This document shows positions 44,390 to 54,214 of a DNA stretch of 64,000 nucleotides, piece by piece. The stretch spans positions 434,001 through 498,000 of the forward strand of contig NZ_JAGGJY010000001.1 of the NCBI RefSeq assembly GCF_017873245.1, given 5' to 3'. The notes beneath the pieces were generated by a model. It did not search any database. It saw only the letters and a program-made list of their open reading frames with translations, and had not been told where the DNA came from. Source of the stretch: Clostridium tertium (GTDB taxonomy: Bacteria > Bacillota > Clostridia > Clostridiales > Clostridiaceae). The translations under genes were made by a program, and so were the position numbers. The first letter of the stretch is position 1; the number at the start of each line of letters is the position of its first letter.

Positions 44390-44836
44390 ATGGAGTGGAA
44401 GATTAGAAAATTTGAAGATTTAAGTACTAAAGAGCTGTATAATATACTTGCTTTAAGAAATAAAGTTTTTGTAATAGAACAAGAATGTATTTATCAAGAT
44501 TGCGATAATAAAGATTTAGCAGCATATCATTTATTCTGTACTGATGATAATAGTATAGTGGCATATTTAAGAATACTTGAAAAGGACGTTTCTTATGATG
44601 AAATATCTATTGGACGTGTTGTAGTAGATGAAAAATATAGAGGTAGAGATTTAGGAAGAAAAGCTATGAAAAAGGCTATAGAATTTATAAATAATACTTA
44701 TGGTGAAAGTCCAATTAGAATATCTGCACAAGTTTACATAAAGGATTTTTATAGAAGTTTGGGATTTATAGAAGTTTCTAACGCATATTTAGAAGATGAT
44801 ATTCCTCATATAGAAATGTTAAGAGATATTAAATAA
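44390..44836 (+). CDS. ElaA-family GNAT acetyltransferase
   Basis: About 148 aa. It starts WKIRKFEDLSTKELYNILALRNKVFVIEQEC, the ElaA signature, followed by SIGRVVVDEKYRGRDLGRKAM (acetyl-CoA site) and ISAQVYIKDFYRSLGF. The ATG at 44390 sits behind AGGAGGTGG; the in-frame GTG at 44381 overlaps that RBS. Substrate unknown. Confidence 0.9.
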   Translation: MEWKIRKFEDLSTKELYNILALRNKVFVIEQECIYQDCDNKDLAAYHLFCTDDNSIVAYLRILEKDVSYDEISIGRVVVDEKYRGRDLGRKAMKKAIEFINNTYGESPIRISAQVYIKDFYRSLGFIEVSNAYLEDDIPHIEMLRDIK

Positions 44837-44890
44837 AAAGAAAATTTCTTATGAATACAGTAAAATTCATAAGAAATTTTCTTTTTATTT
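44835..44890 (+). terminator. Strong terminator after elaA-like gene
   Basis: Perfect 22-bp arms starting AAAAAGAAAATTTCTTATGA, with an 8-base loop and T-run. Confidence 0.92.
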
Positions 44891-44936
44891 AAATTATTAT
44901 TTTCTGTGTTTATAAATTTAAATTAATATTATAAAT

Positions 44937-44979
44937 AAAAAGGTGTCTAAATTGTTTCTAATAATTTAAACACCTTTTG
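44937..44979 (-). terminator. Terminator after MATE gene
   Basis: Minus-strand AAAAGGTGTTTAAATT / AATTTAGACACCTTTTT hairpin just past the MATE stop codon, ending in T's. Confidence 0.85.
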
Positions 44980-44981
44980 TT

Positions 44982-46328
44982 CTATGCAGCTAATTGTTTT
45001 TCTTTTAAAATTATATTGATTCTTTTAAAGTAAGTAATTCCAAGTGGAACGGCAGCAGCAAACCAAGCAGCGGGATCAGCTAAAGCAATTCCAGTAAATC
45101 CAATTATGCTTGGCAATGTAAAGGCAACAACTGTTCTAGCTACCATTTCTGCAACTCCAGCCATCATAGGTACAAAACTATCCCCAATTCCTTGAAGAGT
45201 ATTTCTATATATAAAAATTAATCCTAAAGGTATATAGAATATGGAAACTGTATTTAAGTAATGTCTTGCATATTCTATTACTTCTAAATCACTTCCATCC
45301 ATAAATAGCTTTGTAAAAGCACCACCAAATAAAATTACTACAATTGTTGATATTATACTTACAATAATACTAATAATTGTGCATTTTTTAACTCCTTCTT
45401 TAATACGATCTATTCTTCCTGCACCAAGGTTTTGTCCAGAATAAGTAGCCATAGCAACACCAAATGTAACAGCAGGTTGCATAACTAGTTGTTGGACTTT
45501 AGAAGCAGCAGTATATGAAGCTATTATTTTAGACCCGAAATTATTTAAAGCACCTTGAAGAACCATAGCTCCAGCAGCTGTTATTGAAAATTGAAGTGCC
45601 ATTGGGATACCAATTCTTAATTGACTTTTAACAAAGATTTTTCTTACTTTCCAATGACTCATTTTTAGTCTCAATATAGGGAATCTTTTAATTATATATA
45701 TTGCACATAATATAGCAGATATAGATTGAGAAATAATAGTTGCATAAGCAGCACCAGCTACTCCCATTGAAAAATTAACAATAAATACAATATCTAAAAT
45801 TATATTTAGTATTGAAGCTATAATTAGGAAGTATAGTGGAGTTTTACTATCACCTAAAGCTCTTAAAATGCTTGAAAACATATTATAAAAGATTATTGCT
45901 ATATTACCAGCATAAATTACTATTATATATGCTAAGGAATCATCCATTATATCGGCAGGTGTATTCATAATCTCAAGTAATGGTTTAGCAGAAGCAACAC
46001 TAATTATAGTAACTATTATAGTCATAATAGCAGATAAAACTAAAGAACTAGCATAAGCTTTTTTTACACCTTCTTCATCATTAGCACCAAATTTTTGTGA
46101 AACTAAAACAGCAAAACCACTAGTTAGTCCAATAACAAAGCCATTAACTAAAAAAGCCATAGCGCCAGTAGATCCAACTGCGGCTAATGCCTTAACACCA
46201 AGAAAGCGACCAACTATTATAGTATCAGCCATACTATAAAACTGTTGAAATATATTACCTATAAGTAAAGGAATAGAAAATGTTAAAATTAGTTTTACAG
46301 GATTTCCTGTTGTCATATCTTTTGTCAT
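44982..46328 (-). CDS. MATE-family efflux transporter
   Basis: About 448 aa with 12 membrane helices. The MATE/NorM-DinF features are TTGNPVKLILTFSIPLLIGNIFQQFYSMADTIIVGRFLG at the N-terminus (given here only as a short description: TGNP, then SMADTIIVGRFLG) and the internal repeat SFVPMMAGVAEMVARTV. It exports cationic drugs or metabolites using an Na+ or H+ gradient. The start at 46328 (MTKDMTTG) follows AAAGGGGGC; a longer frame from 46394 would add an unlikely 22 residues. Confidence 0.9.
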   Translation of the reverse strand: MTKDMTTGNPVKLILTFSIPLLIGNIFQQFYSMADTIIVGRFLGVKALAAVGSTGAMAFLVNGFVIGLTSGFAVLVSQKFGANDEEGVKKAYASSLVLSAIMTIIVTIISVASAKPLLEIMNTPADIMDDSLAYIIVIYAGNIAIIFYNMFSSILRALGDSKTPLYFLIIASILNIILDIVFIVNFSMGVAGAAYATIISQSISAILCAIYIIKRFPILRLKMSHWKVRKIFVKSQLRIGIPMALQFSITAAGAMVLQGALNNFGSKIIASYTAASKVQQLVMQPAVTFGVAMATYSGQNLGAGRIDRIKEGVKKCTIISIIVSIISTIVVILFGGAFTKLFMDGSDLEVIEYARHYLNTVSIFYIPLGLIFIYRNTLQGIGDSFVPMMAGVAEMVARTVVAFTLPSIIGFTGIALADPAAWFAAAVPLGITYFKRINIILKEKQLAA

Positions 46329-46660
46329 AAATAAGCCCCCTTTATATAAACCTATAAAAATTAAACATATTTTATTAATTTCAAAATTGTACAAACATTT
46401 TCAATAATAACATTATAAAAAAATATTATCAACTTTATTTCAAATTTAGAAAATAAATATGAATTTTTCATACAAATAATTATTATATAATTGCAATAAA
46501 AATATAGCAATGATTATACAAGAAAATATAAAATTTTAGTCAAACTATATAAAATTATAGAATTAATATTTACATTTAATAACTTTGTAAAAACTTAAAT
46601 AAAATATGTAAAAACTTCCATGTAATATATAATAAAATAGTACATAGAGGTTTTTTTATA

Positions 46661-46783
46661 ATGAGAAAAATATTTTTGCTTATTTTGGATAGCTTATCTG
46701 TATTTACGGTTAGTTGCAATAACACAAAAATCTTAGAAGAAAATACTAAGGATAATGAAGTGTTAAATAAATATAAAATTTAA
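46661..46783 (+). CDS. Small lipoprotein-like peptide
   Basis: 40 codons. RBS AGAGG, then MRKIFLLILDSLSVFTVSC and a polar tail ending LNKYKI. The VSC-N junction could be a weak lipobox. No family recognised; it may be a shortened remnant. The surrounding bases 46329-46660 show no other gene. Confidence 0.4.
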   Translation: MRKIFLLILDSLSVFTVSCNNTKILEENTKDNEVLNKYKI

Positions 46784-46891
46784 ATTATATTATTATAAAA
46801 TAAATTTACCTACAAAAGATTAAACTGAATAATTTCATGTTATATGAAGTAACATGAAATTAAATAAATATAAAATTTTGAGAGGTAAAAT

Positions 46892-48164
46892 ATGAAAGTA
46901 ATTAATATGTCAAAGGAAGAGCTAAGAAAATTCCTAGTAGTATATCAAGGGCTATACACGAATAATACTTTTATTGGAGAAGAAGGGATAAAAGATTTTA
47001 TAAAGAGGGTTGGATGTATTCAATATGATCCATTAAATGTTGTAGGAAGAAATGCTGATCTTGTTATGCAGTCGAGAATTGAAAACTATAATCCTATAAA
47101 TCCTAGATAATTTACTTTATAGTAAAAGGGAATTAATAGATGGATGGGATAAAATGATGGCTATTTACTCTGCCAAAGATTGGCCATATTTTAGACGAGT
47201 AAGATTAGAAAGGAAAAAGGAAGTTAAAGGTGTACTAAGAAATAGAGCTTCAATTAATGCAATAAATTATGTTGGTACTGTAAAAGAATATATTGAAAAA
47301 AATGGAGCAACTAATCCATCAAAAATTGATCTAGGGTCTGTAGAAAAAGGAAAATGGGGGCATGGAAAACTTTCAAGTGCTACAATGGATTACATGTGGA
47401 AAATGGGGGTACTTGGAGTAAAGGAAAAGAAAAATACTCAAAAGATATATGATTTAATTGAAAGGTTATTACCTAAAGAAATAATATCTAAAGAAATAAT
47501 ATCTAAAGAAATAATATCTAAAGAAATAATATCTAAAGAAATAATATCTAAAGTAGATCCTTTCAAAAAAGATGATGAGTTTTATAAATGGTACTTTAAA
47601 AGAAGAATAGGAAGCATAGGGGGATATTGGGATAGGAATGGAGAAGGCTGGCTAGGAAATTATGTTTCTCATAAAAATCTAAGAATAAGAATATTAAATG
47701 AATTGGCAGAAGAGGGCGAACTAATTCTTATAAAGGTAGAAAACTTAAAATAAAACTTTTATTTAAGAAAAGAGGATATATCGATTTTAAATGACTCTAA
47801 TCGTATAAATGAAAATAATATAAAAATTTTAGCTCCACTAGATAATATAATTTGGGATAGAAAATTAACTAGAGATATTTTTAATTTTGATTATACTTGG
47901 GAAGTATATAAGCCTGTAGATAAACGAAAATATGGATATTACGTTTTACCTATCTTATATGGAGATAAAATTGTAGCAAGATTTGAACCAGAACTTCATA
48001 GAGGAAATGAACCATTAGTAATAAAAAATTGGTGGTGGGAGGATAATTTTAAAATAACAGATGATTGTATAGATGCTGTTAAAATATCATTAGATAAATT
48101 TTGTAGGTATTTAAAAGCTGATGGGATATCTAAGGATTCATTAGAAAAAATAAATAAAAGTTAA
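46892..48164 (+). pseudogene. Decayed YcaQ-like winged-helix DNA-binding protein gene
   Basis: Three pieces of one protein of about 420 aa. 46892-47110 begins MSKEELRKFLVVYQGL and includes GCIQYDPLNVVGRNADLVMQSR. After a frameshift near 47100, the frame through 47753 carries LLYSKRELIDGWDKMMAIY and the winged-helix HGKLSSATMDYMWKMGVL. After an in-frame TAA (47751-47753) the same frame continues to 48164 with LAPLDNIIWDRKLTRDIFNFDYTW and GDKIVARFEPELHRG. These are hallmarks of the winged-helix YcaQ family (E. coli YcaQ unhooks DNA interstrand crosslinks). A 15-bp tandem repeat expands the middle. Inactive as read. Confidence 0.8.
47475..47549 (+). repeat. Five perfect tandem copies of a 15-bp unit
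   Basis: AAAGAAATAATATCT repeated five times without a mismatch, encoding (KEIIS)5 inside the YcaQ-like pseudogene. The perfect identity indicates recent expansion. Confidence 0.95.
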
Positions 48165-48169
48165 TTTAA

Positions 48170-48216
48170 AGGATGTAATAATAATTTTTACTATCAATAA
48201 TAATATTATTACATCC
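48170..48216 (-). terminator. Terminator after the ABC exporter pair
   Basis: AGGATGTAATAATAAT / ATTATTACATCCT hairpin directly past the ABC stop; it also separates it from the convergent pseudogene. Confidence 0.75.
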
Positions 48217-48223
48217 TATTTAC

Positions 48224-49957
48224 TTATATTAAAGCAAATTGACTATTATATAAATTAGCATAGAATCCACCTTTATTTAATAGTTCATCATGATTTCCCT
48301 GTTCTATAACTTTTCCATTATTCATAACAAGAATCAAATCGGCTTCACGGATCGTTGAAAGTCTATGAGCTACAATAAAAGTTGTTCTACCTTCCATTAA
48401 TTTATTAAATGCTCTTTGTATATAAATTTCTGTACGTGTATCTATGCTACTAGTTGCTTCATCTAAGATAAGCATTGGTGGCTTAGATAACATAACTCTA
48501 GCAATACATAGTAACTGTTTTTGACCTTGAGATAAAGAACTAGAGTCAGTAAGGATAGTATCATAGCCATTAGGTAAATTCATTATAAATTTATGAGCAT
48601 GAGCATTTTTAGCAGCTGCTATTACTTCTTCAAAAGAAGCATCAGGCTTTCCATAAGCTATATTTTCTCTAACTGTTCCAGAATATAACCATGTATCTTG
48701 AAGAACCATTCCATATAAACCTCTAGTGCTCCTTCTAGTGATACTATCTATGTTGATGTTATCTATCTTAATTTCTCCAAAATTTATGTTATAGAATCTC
48801 ATAAGTAAATTAATAAGTGTAGTTTTTCCACAGCCAGTTGGACCAACTATTGCAATTTTATCTCCAGGTTTAACTTTTAAATTAAAATTTTCAATTAGAT
48901 TTTTATCATTGCTATATGAAAATGAAACATTATTTATATCTATGTAACCTTCACAAGCTGTTAAGTTAATTGAATTTTTACAATCTGGAATTTCTTCATT
49001 TTCATCTAAAATCTTAAAAACTCTACTTGCAGATGCAAAGGCAGCTTGAAGTTCTGTAATAACACCTGATATTTCATTAAATGGCTTAGTATATTGATTA
49101 GCATAACTTAAGAATGATGAAAGCTGACCTATTGTTATAGCACCATTAATAGCACTAATAGCACCAATTATTCCTACAGCAGCATAAACAATTCCATTAA
49201 CAAATCTTGTACAAGGATTGGTTAATGCAGAATAAAATTGAGCTTTTTGTCCATATTTATATAATCTTTTATTTATTTCTTCAAAAGTTTCTTGTGAGCG
49301 TTCTTCAAAGGAAAATGCTTTAACTACTTTTTGATTTCCTATCATTTCTTCAACATATCCACTTAGCTCACCACGAACTTGAGATTGCTTTCTAAACATA
49401 GAATGGCAATGTTTAGCTATAGTAGAAGCTGTAAATAAGGATAGTGGAGTAATTATAACTACTATAAGAGCAATTTTAATATTTATTGAAATCATAAATA
49501 TTAGTGTTCCAACTATAGTTATTACTCCAGTAAAAAGTTGAGAAAATCCTTGCAAAAGACCATCGGATACAATTTCTATATCATTAATTACTCCATTTAT
49601 TATAGATCCATGAGAATTGCTATCTATATATTTTAAGGGTAAAGCATTTAGTTTATTGAATACATCAACTCTTATATCTTTAATAGTTTTATAGCTTACA
49701 ATATTAGTACATCTAGTCATAACAAGCTGAAAAATAGAAGAAAATATAACTGTTAATGAAAGTGGAATTAGTATTTTAAATAATCGATTAAAGTTTACAT
49801 TTCCTTGACCTATTATTAAATCTACTCCTTCACCTATAATAATTGGCGTTAAAAGGGTAAGAGTTATATTAATTATTGCGCTAAAAAAAGCAATAATTAT
49901 ATATTTATTATAAGGTTTAGTATATTTTAAAATTCTTTTTACTAATGAAATATTCAT
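48224..49957 (-). CDS. Heterodimeric ABC exporter subunit with intact ATPase site
   Basis: 577 aa fused exporter half: six-helix membrane domain (about 1-310) and ATPase domain. Walker A is GPTGCGKTTL, Walker B MLILDEATSSID with the catalytic Glu, and the switch His is in VAHRLST. The signature is LSQGQ instead of LSGGQ, as expected for the subunit that contributes to the degenerate site of TM287/288- or LmrCD-type exporters. It follows its partner after 16 bp. Multidrug or lipid export is likely; substrate unknown. Confidence 0.9.
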   Translation of the reverse strand: MNISLVKRILKYTKPYNKYIIIAFFSAIINITLTLLTPIIIGEGVDLIIGQGNVNFNRLFKILIPLSLTVIFSSIFQLVMTRCTNIVSYKTIKDIRVDVFNKLNALPLKYIDSNSHGSIINGVINDIEIVSDGLLQGFSQLFTGVITIVGTLIFMISINIKIALIVVIITPLSLFTASTIAKHCHSMFRKQSQVRGELSGYVEEMIGNQKVVKAFSFEERSQETFEEINKRLYKYGQKAQFYSALTNPCTRFVNGIVYAAVGIIGAISAINGAITIGQLSSFLSYANQYTKPFNEISGVITELQAAFASASRVFKILDENEEIPDCKNSINLTACEGYIDINNVSFSYSNDKNLIENFNLKVKPGDKIAIVGPTGCGKTTLINLLMRFYNINFGEIKIDNINIDSITRRSTRGLYGMVLQDTWLYSGTVRENIAYGKPDASFEEVIAAAKNAHAHKFIMNLPNGYDTILTDSSSLSQGQKQLLCIARVMLSKPPMLILDEATSSIDTRTEIYIQRAFNKLMEGRTTFIVAHRLSTIREADLILVMNNGKVIEQGNHDELLNKGGFYANLYNSQFALI

Positions 49958-49973
49958 AATATGAAGTCACCTC

Positions 49974-51701
49974 CTAATTTTTTAATTGAGAAGAATAAAT
50001 TTCTTTATATACTTCACAATTGTTAATTAGATAATCATGTTTGCCGATACCAACTATTTCGCCATTATCTATAACTATTATTTTATCAGCATTTTTAATG
50101 CTACTAGCTCTTTGAGAGACCATTATTACTGTAGTATCTTTAACTTTTTCTTTTAAGGCTTTTCTAAATCTTGCATCTGTAGCAAAATCTAATGCACTTG
50201 AGCTATCATCTAATATAAGTATTTCCGGATTAGAAACTAAAGCTCTTGCAATTGTAATCCTTTGTTTTTGGCCTCCAGATAAATTTTTACCACTTTGAAG
50301 TATATTTGTATCATATTTTTCAGGAAAAGCTTGAACAAAGGATGATGATTGAGAAATTTCTAAAGCAGTTTCTATCTCATCGATAGTTGCATATTTTTTT
50401 CCCCATTTTAGATTTTCCATCAATGTTCCTTTAAATAAAACAGCTTTTTGAGGAACTATACCAATCATGCTTCTAAGTCTATTAAGAGTATAATCTTTAA
50501 CATCTGTTCCATTTATAAGTACTTGTCCTTTTGTAGCATCATAAAATCTTGGAATTAAATTTACAAGAGTAGATTTTCCAGAACCAGTACCTCCTATAAT
50601 TCCAATAGTTTCATTTTTATTAATAGTCAGTGATATATTGCTTAATGAATATTCATTAGAGTCAGCATATGAAAAGAAAACATTTTTAAACTCAATAAAT
50701 GCTGCTTCTGACTTACTACTATGAGTTTTTATATTGTCCTTTTCTACTATCGTAGATTTTATTTCTAATATTTCACTTACTCTAGTAGCTGATGTAGAAG
50801 CTTTAGTTAATATAACTACTAATTGAGCAAAAACTATCAATGCAAGAAGAATTTGAGTTATATAATTAACAAAGGCTATTACTTCACCTTGAGTCAATGA
50901 GCCTGAATTTACTCTGATTCCACCAAACCATAATATAGCAACTATAGATAAATTCATAATTATATATGTAATTGGGTTAAGGAGAGCAGATATTTTTCCA
51001 ACATTAATAGAGGTGTCACTTAAATCATTACTAGCATCTTTAAATCTTAACTTTTCACTTTCTTCTTTAGAAAAAGCTTTAACAACTCTTGTACCTTCAA
51101 GATTTTCTCTAGTTATTAAAGAAATATTATCAAGTTTATTTTGAATTATTTTATATAAAGGAAGTGATTTGCTCATTACAAAATAAATTACAAGTGCAAT
51201 AAGAGGAGTGGTAACTATAAAGATTATAGAAAGTTTTAAATCTAAAGCTATTGCCATTATAGTCGAGCCGATTATTATGAATGGGGCCCTGGATCCTAAT
51301 CTTATTATCATTGCTACACCAGTTTGGATTTGATTTACGTCATTTGTTAAGCGAGTTATTAATGTTGGAGTACCTATCTTATCAATTTCAGTATGAGAAA
51401 GCTTATTAATATGCTTAAATAAAGCACTTCTAATTGAAGTACCAACACCTTGAGATGCTATAGAAGCATAGTACTGACAAATTAAAGCAAAGCCAAGTCC
51501 GCTAACTCCAAGAAGTATAAGGATTCCACCCATTTTGAATATATAACTTATATCACTATTTCTTACTCCTACATCAATGATTTTAGCCATAACTATAGGA
51601 ACAAATAATTCTAAAATTGCTTCTATTAATTTAAATATTGGACCAAGTATAGATTCCTTTTTATAATCCTTCATAAAGTGTATTAGTTTTATCAATATCA
51701 T
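49974..51701 (-). CDS. Heterodimeric ABC exporter subunit with degenerate ATPase site
   Basis: 575 aa, six helices plus ATPase domain: Walker A GGTGSGKSTL and signature LSGGQKQRI. Walker B reads ILILDDSSSALD with Asp for the catalytic Glu, and the switch His is Gln (VSQRAS). This is the standard asymmetry of heterodimeric bacterial exporters: its own Walker site is weak while its LSGGQ completes the partner's active site. First gene of a two-gene operon. Confidence 0.9.
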   Translation of the reverse strand: MILIKLIHFMKDYKKESILGPIFKLIEAILELFVPIVMAKIIDVGVRNSDISYIFKMGGILILLGVSGLGFALICQYYASIASQGVGTSIRSALFKHINKLSHTEIDKIGTPTLITRLTNDVNQIQTGVAMIIRLGSRAPFIIIGSTIMAIALDLKLSIIFIVTTPLIALVIYFVMSKSLPLYKIIQNKLDNISLITRENLEGTRVVKAFSKEESEKLRFKDASNDLSDTSINVGKISALLNPITYIIMNLSIVAILWFGGIRVNSGSLTQGEVIAFVNYITQILLALIVFAQLVVILTKASTSATRVSEILEIKSTIVEKDNIKTHSSKSEAAFIEFKNVFFSYADSNEYSLSNISLTINKNETIGIIGGTGSGKSTLVNLIPRFYDATKGQVLINGTDVKDYTLNRLRSMIGIVPQKAVLFKGTLMENLKWGKKYATIDEIETALEISQSSSFVQAFPEKYDTNILQSGKNLSGGQKQRITIARALVSNPEILILDDSSSALDFATDARFRKALKEKVKDTTVIMVSQRASSIKNADKIIVIDNGEIVGIGKHDYLINNCEVYKEIYSSQLKN

Positions 51702-52147
51702 CAGTCCTTTATTATAATTTTACACTTAAACATTATTATAACATTAAGTCTTGATAATAAAAGTACATTATCATATCGTAATAGATGAGATAGGTCTATA
51801 AAAATATAAATTATATAAAAATAAAGTATATTTTTAGGAGTTTATAATTTTAAATTTATTTTAAGGAATTCTTTAGAATAACTTTTTTAAATGTTCATTT
51901 TCTTTAGAATTTTTAATGTATTATATTATAAAATTAATGTTATAATTTATAATAGTAATATGAATGAACTGGAAAATGTGTAGATAGGTAGCATAGAATG
52001 CTTTAGAATATAAAATAAGATTAAAATTATATAAATATAAAACAATAAATACTTATGTTAAATATATGTTAAGAGTTTTGACTTTTTTGTATAGGGTATG
52101 CTAGTATGGAAAATAATACAATGTGATTTTACAGCAGAGGTGTAGAT
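51702..52147. promoter_or_regulatory. Divergent intergenic region, promoter for DUF368 gene
   Basis: TTGACT (52078-52083), 18-bp spacer, TAGTAT (52102-52107) faces the DUF368 gene. The remaining sequence is AT-rich with no gene or clear RNA. Confidence 0.55.
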
Positions 52148-52945
52148 ATGGAATTTTTAAAAAACTTTTTAAAAGGAGTGGCAATTAGTATATCGCAAAT
52201 TGTTCCTGGAGTTAGTGGTGGAACTATTGCAATGATTCTTGGAATATATGATAAGCTACTTCATGCAGTAAATAATATTATTAAAGATTTTAAAAATCAA
52301 TATAAGATATTGATGCAAGTGGGAATTGGAGCAGTTGTAGGAATATTTTTATTTAGTAATGTTGTTAAAACATTATTTGATAATTTCCCTATTCCTGTTG
52401 GATATTTATTTATCGGTGTAATATTAGGTGGAGCACCGCTTATGTTTAGAAAAGCAACTGTTAAAGGATTTAAGAAAAGCAGCTTTTTATATTTGATTGG
52501 TGGTATAATTATAGTTTTGATGATGGGCACTCCAAATAATGATGCATCAGCAATAATCACATCATTAAGTATAGGTAATTTTTTATGGCTATTTATTGGG
52601 GGAGTAGTAGTAGCAATAGCTCTTATCTTACCTGGTATAAGTGGATCATTTATGCTATACGTATTAGGATTATATAATACAGTTATAACAGCAGTAGTAC
52701 AAATGAATATTCCAGTTTTAATACCAATTGCAATAGGTGGAATAGTTGGTACATTAGCAACTGCTAAAATAATAGAAATGCTGTTATTAAAATATCCACA
52801 GCAAACATATATACTAATATTTGGATTTATATTAGGATCAGTATTTTCAGTATTTCCAGGAGTTGATGGATTAAGCAGTGTAATAGGTGTGATTCTTGGA
52901 ATTGGTGGATTTATATTTACATATTATATTAGTAGAAATGAATAG
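52148..52945 (+). CDS. popT: DUF368 membrane protein (polyprenyl-phosphate translocase family)
   Basis: 265 aa, about eight helices with the internally repeated DUF368 signature: GVAISISQIVPGVSGGTIAMILGIYD near the N-terminus and ALILPGISGSFMLYVLGLY in the second half. Members (PopT) were shown to recycle undecaprenyl phosphate across the membrane for cell-wall synthesis. RBS GCAGAGGTG. Single gene ending at a good terminator. Confidence 0.9.
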   Translation: MEFLKNFLKGVAISISQIVPGVSGGTIAMILGIYDKLLHAVNNIIKDFKNQYKILMQVGIGAVVGIFLFSNVVKTLFDNFPIPVGYLFIGVILGGAPLMFRKATVKGFKKSSFLYLIGGIIIVLMMGTPNNDASAIITSLSIGNFLWLFIGGVVVAIALILPGISGSFMLYVLGLYNTVITAVVQMNIPVLIPIAIGGIVGTLATAKIIEMLLLKYPQQTYILIFGFILGSVFSVFPGVDGLSSVIGVILGIGGFIFTYYISRNE

Positions 52946-52956
52946 ATAAGAGTAGT

Positions 52957-52986
52957 TAAGATTGAGGAAATCCTCAATCTTTTAAT
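52957..52986 (+). terminator. Terminator after DUF368 gene
   Basis: TAAGATTGAGGA / TCCTCAATCTTT with a tight loop, then T's. Confidence 0.85.
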
Positions 52987-53118
52987 TTTGCAAAATTAAG
53001 AAATATTAAGAATTTAAAATGGTAAATTATGTTTAATGAATTTAGATATTTGTGTATAATTAATATTGAAAATATCTAATAAATTTTAAGTTAATAAAGA
53101 TGAGAAAGGAAAATACAA

Positions 53119-53406
53119 ATGGAGATAAATAAAAAAATATGGTCAATAACAGCCGTTATTTTTTCTGTAATGACATTATTATTAATTGGAATGTATTTTG
53201 GAGGATATATAAAGTTTGACTTTGTAATGATAGCTCTAGGCTTAAGTGAACTGTTTTCAGGGATAAGCCAAATGGAACTATCAAATAGAACAAATTCAAA
53301 TGCAGTTAGAAGAAGAAATAAAAGTGTTGGAATATTTTCAATTATCATAGGGATTGTAATTTTCTCAATGGCTATATTTCAAATATTTTTTAGACAAGTA
53401 AAGTAG
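53119..53406 (+). CDS. Small membrane protein with two or three helices
   Basis: 95 aa. Hydrophobic helices at about 7-27, 29-50 and 70-92 are separated by a polar, Arg/Asn-rich loop (MELSNRTNSNAVRRRNKS). RBS GAGAAAGGA. Family not recognised; it may be involved in envelope functions but nothing in the sequence says so. A short remnant-like frame (MHDVYKVRMEDLEWIK) follows at 53460, and the gap to 53685 holds nothing else. Confidence 0.6.
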   Translation: MEINKKIWSITAVIFSVMTLLLIGMYFGGYIKFDFVMIALGLSELFSGISQMELSNRTNSNAVRRRNKSVGIFSIIIGIVIFSMAIFQIFFRQVK

Positions 53407-53685
53407 GAAAATGACATTAGTAATTTAGATTAACTCAACTGAAAGAGAGAATTTATAGATGCATGATGTCTATAAAGTTAGAATGGAAGATTTAGAATGG
53501 ATAAAATAGATGATTACTTATTATGAATTAATAGATATATGGATTAAAAGGTTCTATACAAGGATTCAGATATCAATAATTAAAAAAAGTGAAGCTAGAG
53601 CTAAAATAATTTTATAATAATTATAAATAAACTTATATAAGCAATAAATAAAAAAATAAATATAAATATAAGGGGGAAAGGTTGT

Positions 53686-54213
53686 ATGTCAAAGATAGCA
53701 GTTGTATATAAAAGTAAGTATGGGGCAACAAAAAAATATGCAGAATGGTTATCAGAAGATATTGGATCAGATTTATATTTGCAAGACAACTGTAAAGTTG
53801 AAATTCTTAATAGTTATGACACCATTATTTATGGTGGAGGAATTTATGCTTCTGGAATAGCTGGATTATCTTTTATTAAAAAAAATTATAGTAAGTTAAA
53901 AGATAAGAATATAACAATCTTTGCAGTTGGAGCATCACCATATGATGAAAAAGCTTATAATCATCTAAAGGAAAATAATTTATCTGGAGATTTAGAAAAT
54001 ATTAAACTTTTTTATTTAAGGGGAATGTTTGATTTGAATAATATGACATTTAGGGATAAATTACTAATTGGGATGTTAAAGGGAGTTTTAAGTAAAAAAG
54101 ATTCATCTCAATTTGAACCTTGGGAAAAGGCGCTTGTAGAGTCAATGGATAATGTATCAGATTGGACGAGCAGAGATAATTTAAAGGAAATTAGAAATTT
54201 TCTAGGGGTATAG
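53686..54213 (+). CDS. Flavodoxin-domain protein
   Basis: 175 aa. It begins MSKIAVVYKSKYGATKKYAEWLSE, the FMN phosphate-binding loop of flavodoxin/HemG-like proteins, then SYDTIIYGGGIYASGIAG and FAVGASPYDEKAY as the isoalloxazine loops. Probably an FMN electron carrier or quinone-type reductase. RBS AGGGGG. The next gene starts 2 bp after its stop codon, so the two were likely co-transcribed. Confidence 0.85.
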   Translation: MSKIAVVYKSKYGATKKYAEWLSEDIGSDLYLQDNCKVEILNSYDTIIYGGGIYASGIAGLSFIKKNYSKLKDKNITIFAVGASPYDEKAYNHLKENNLSGDLENIKLFYLRGMFDLNNMTFRDKLLIGMLKGVLSKKDSSQFEPWEKALVESMDNVSDWTSRDNLKEIRNFLGV

Positions 54214-54214
54214 T

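Noticed and set aside
47475-47549. Short regular repeats as a CRISPR array
   Set aside because: Units are contiguous 15-mers with no spacers and lie in frame inside a degraded gene.
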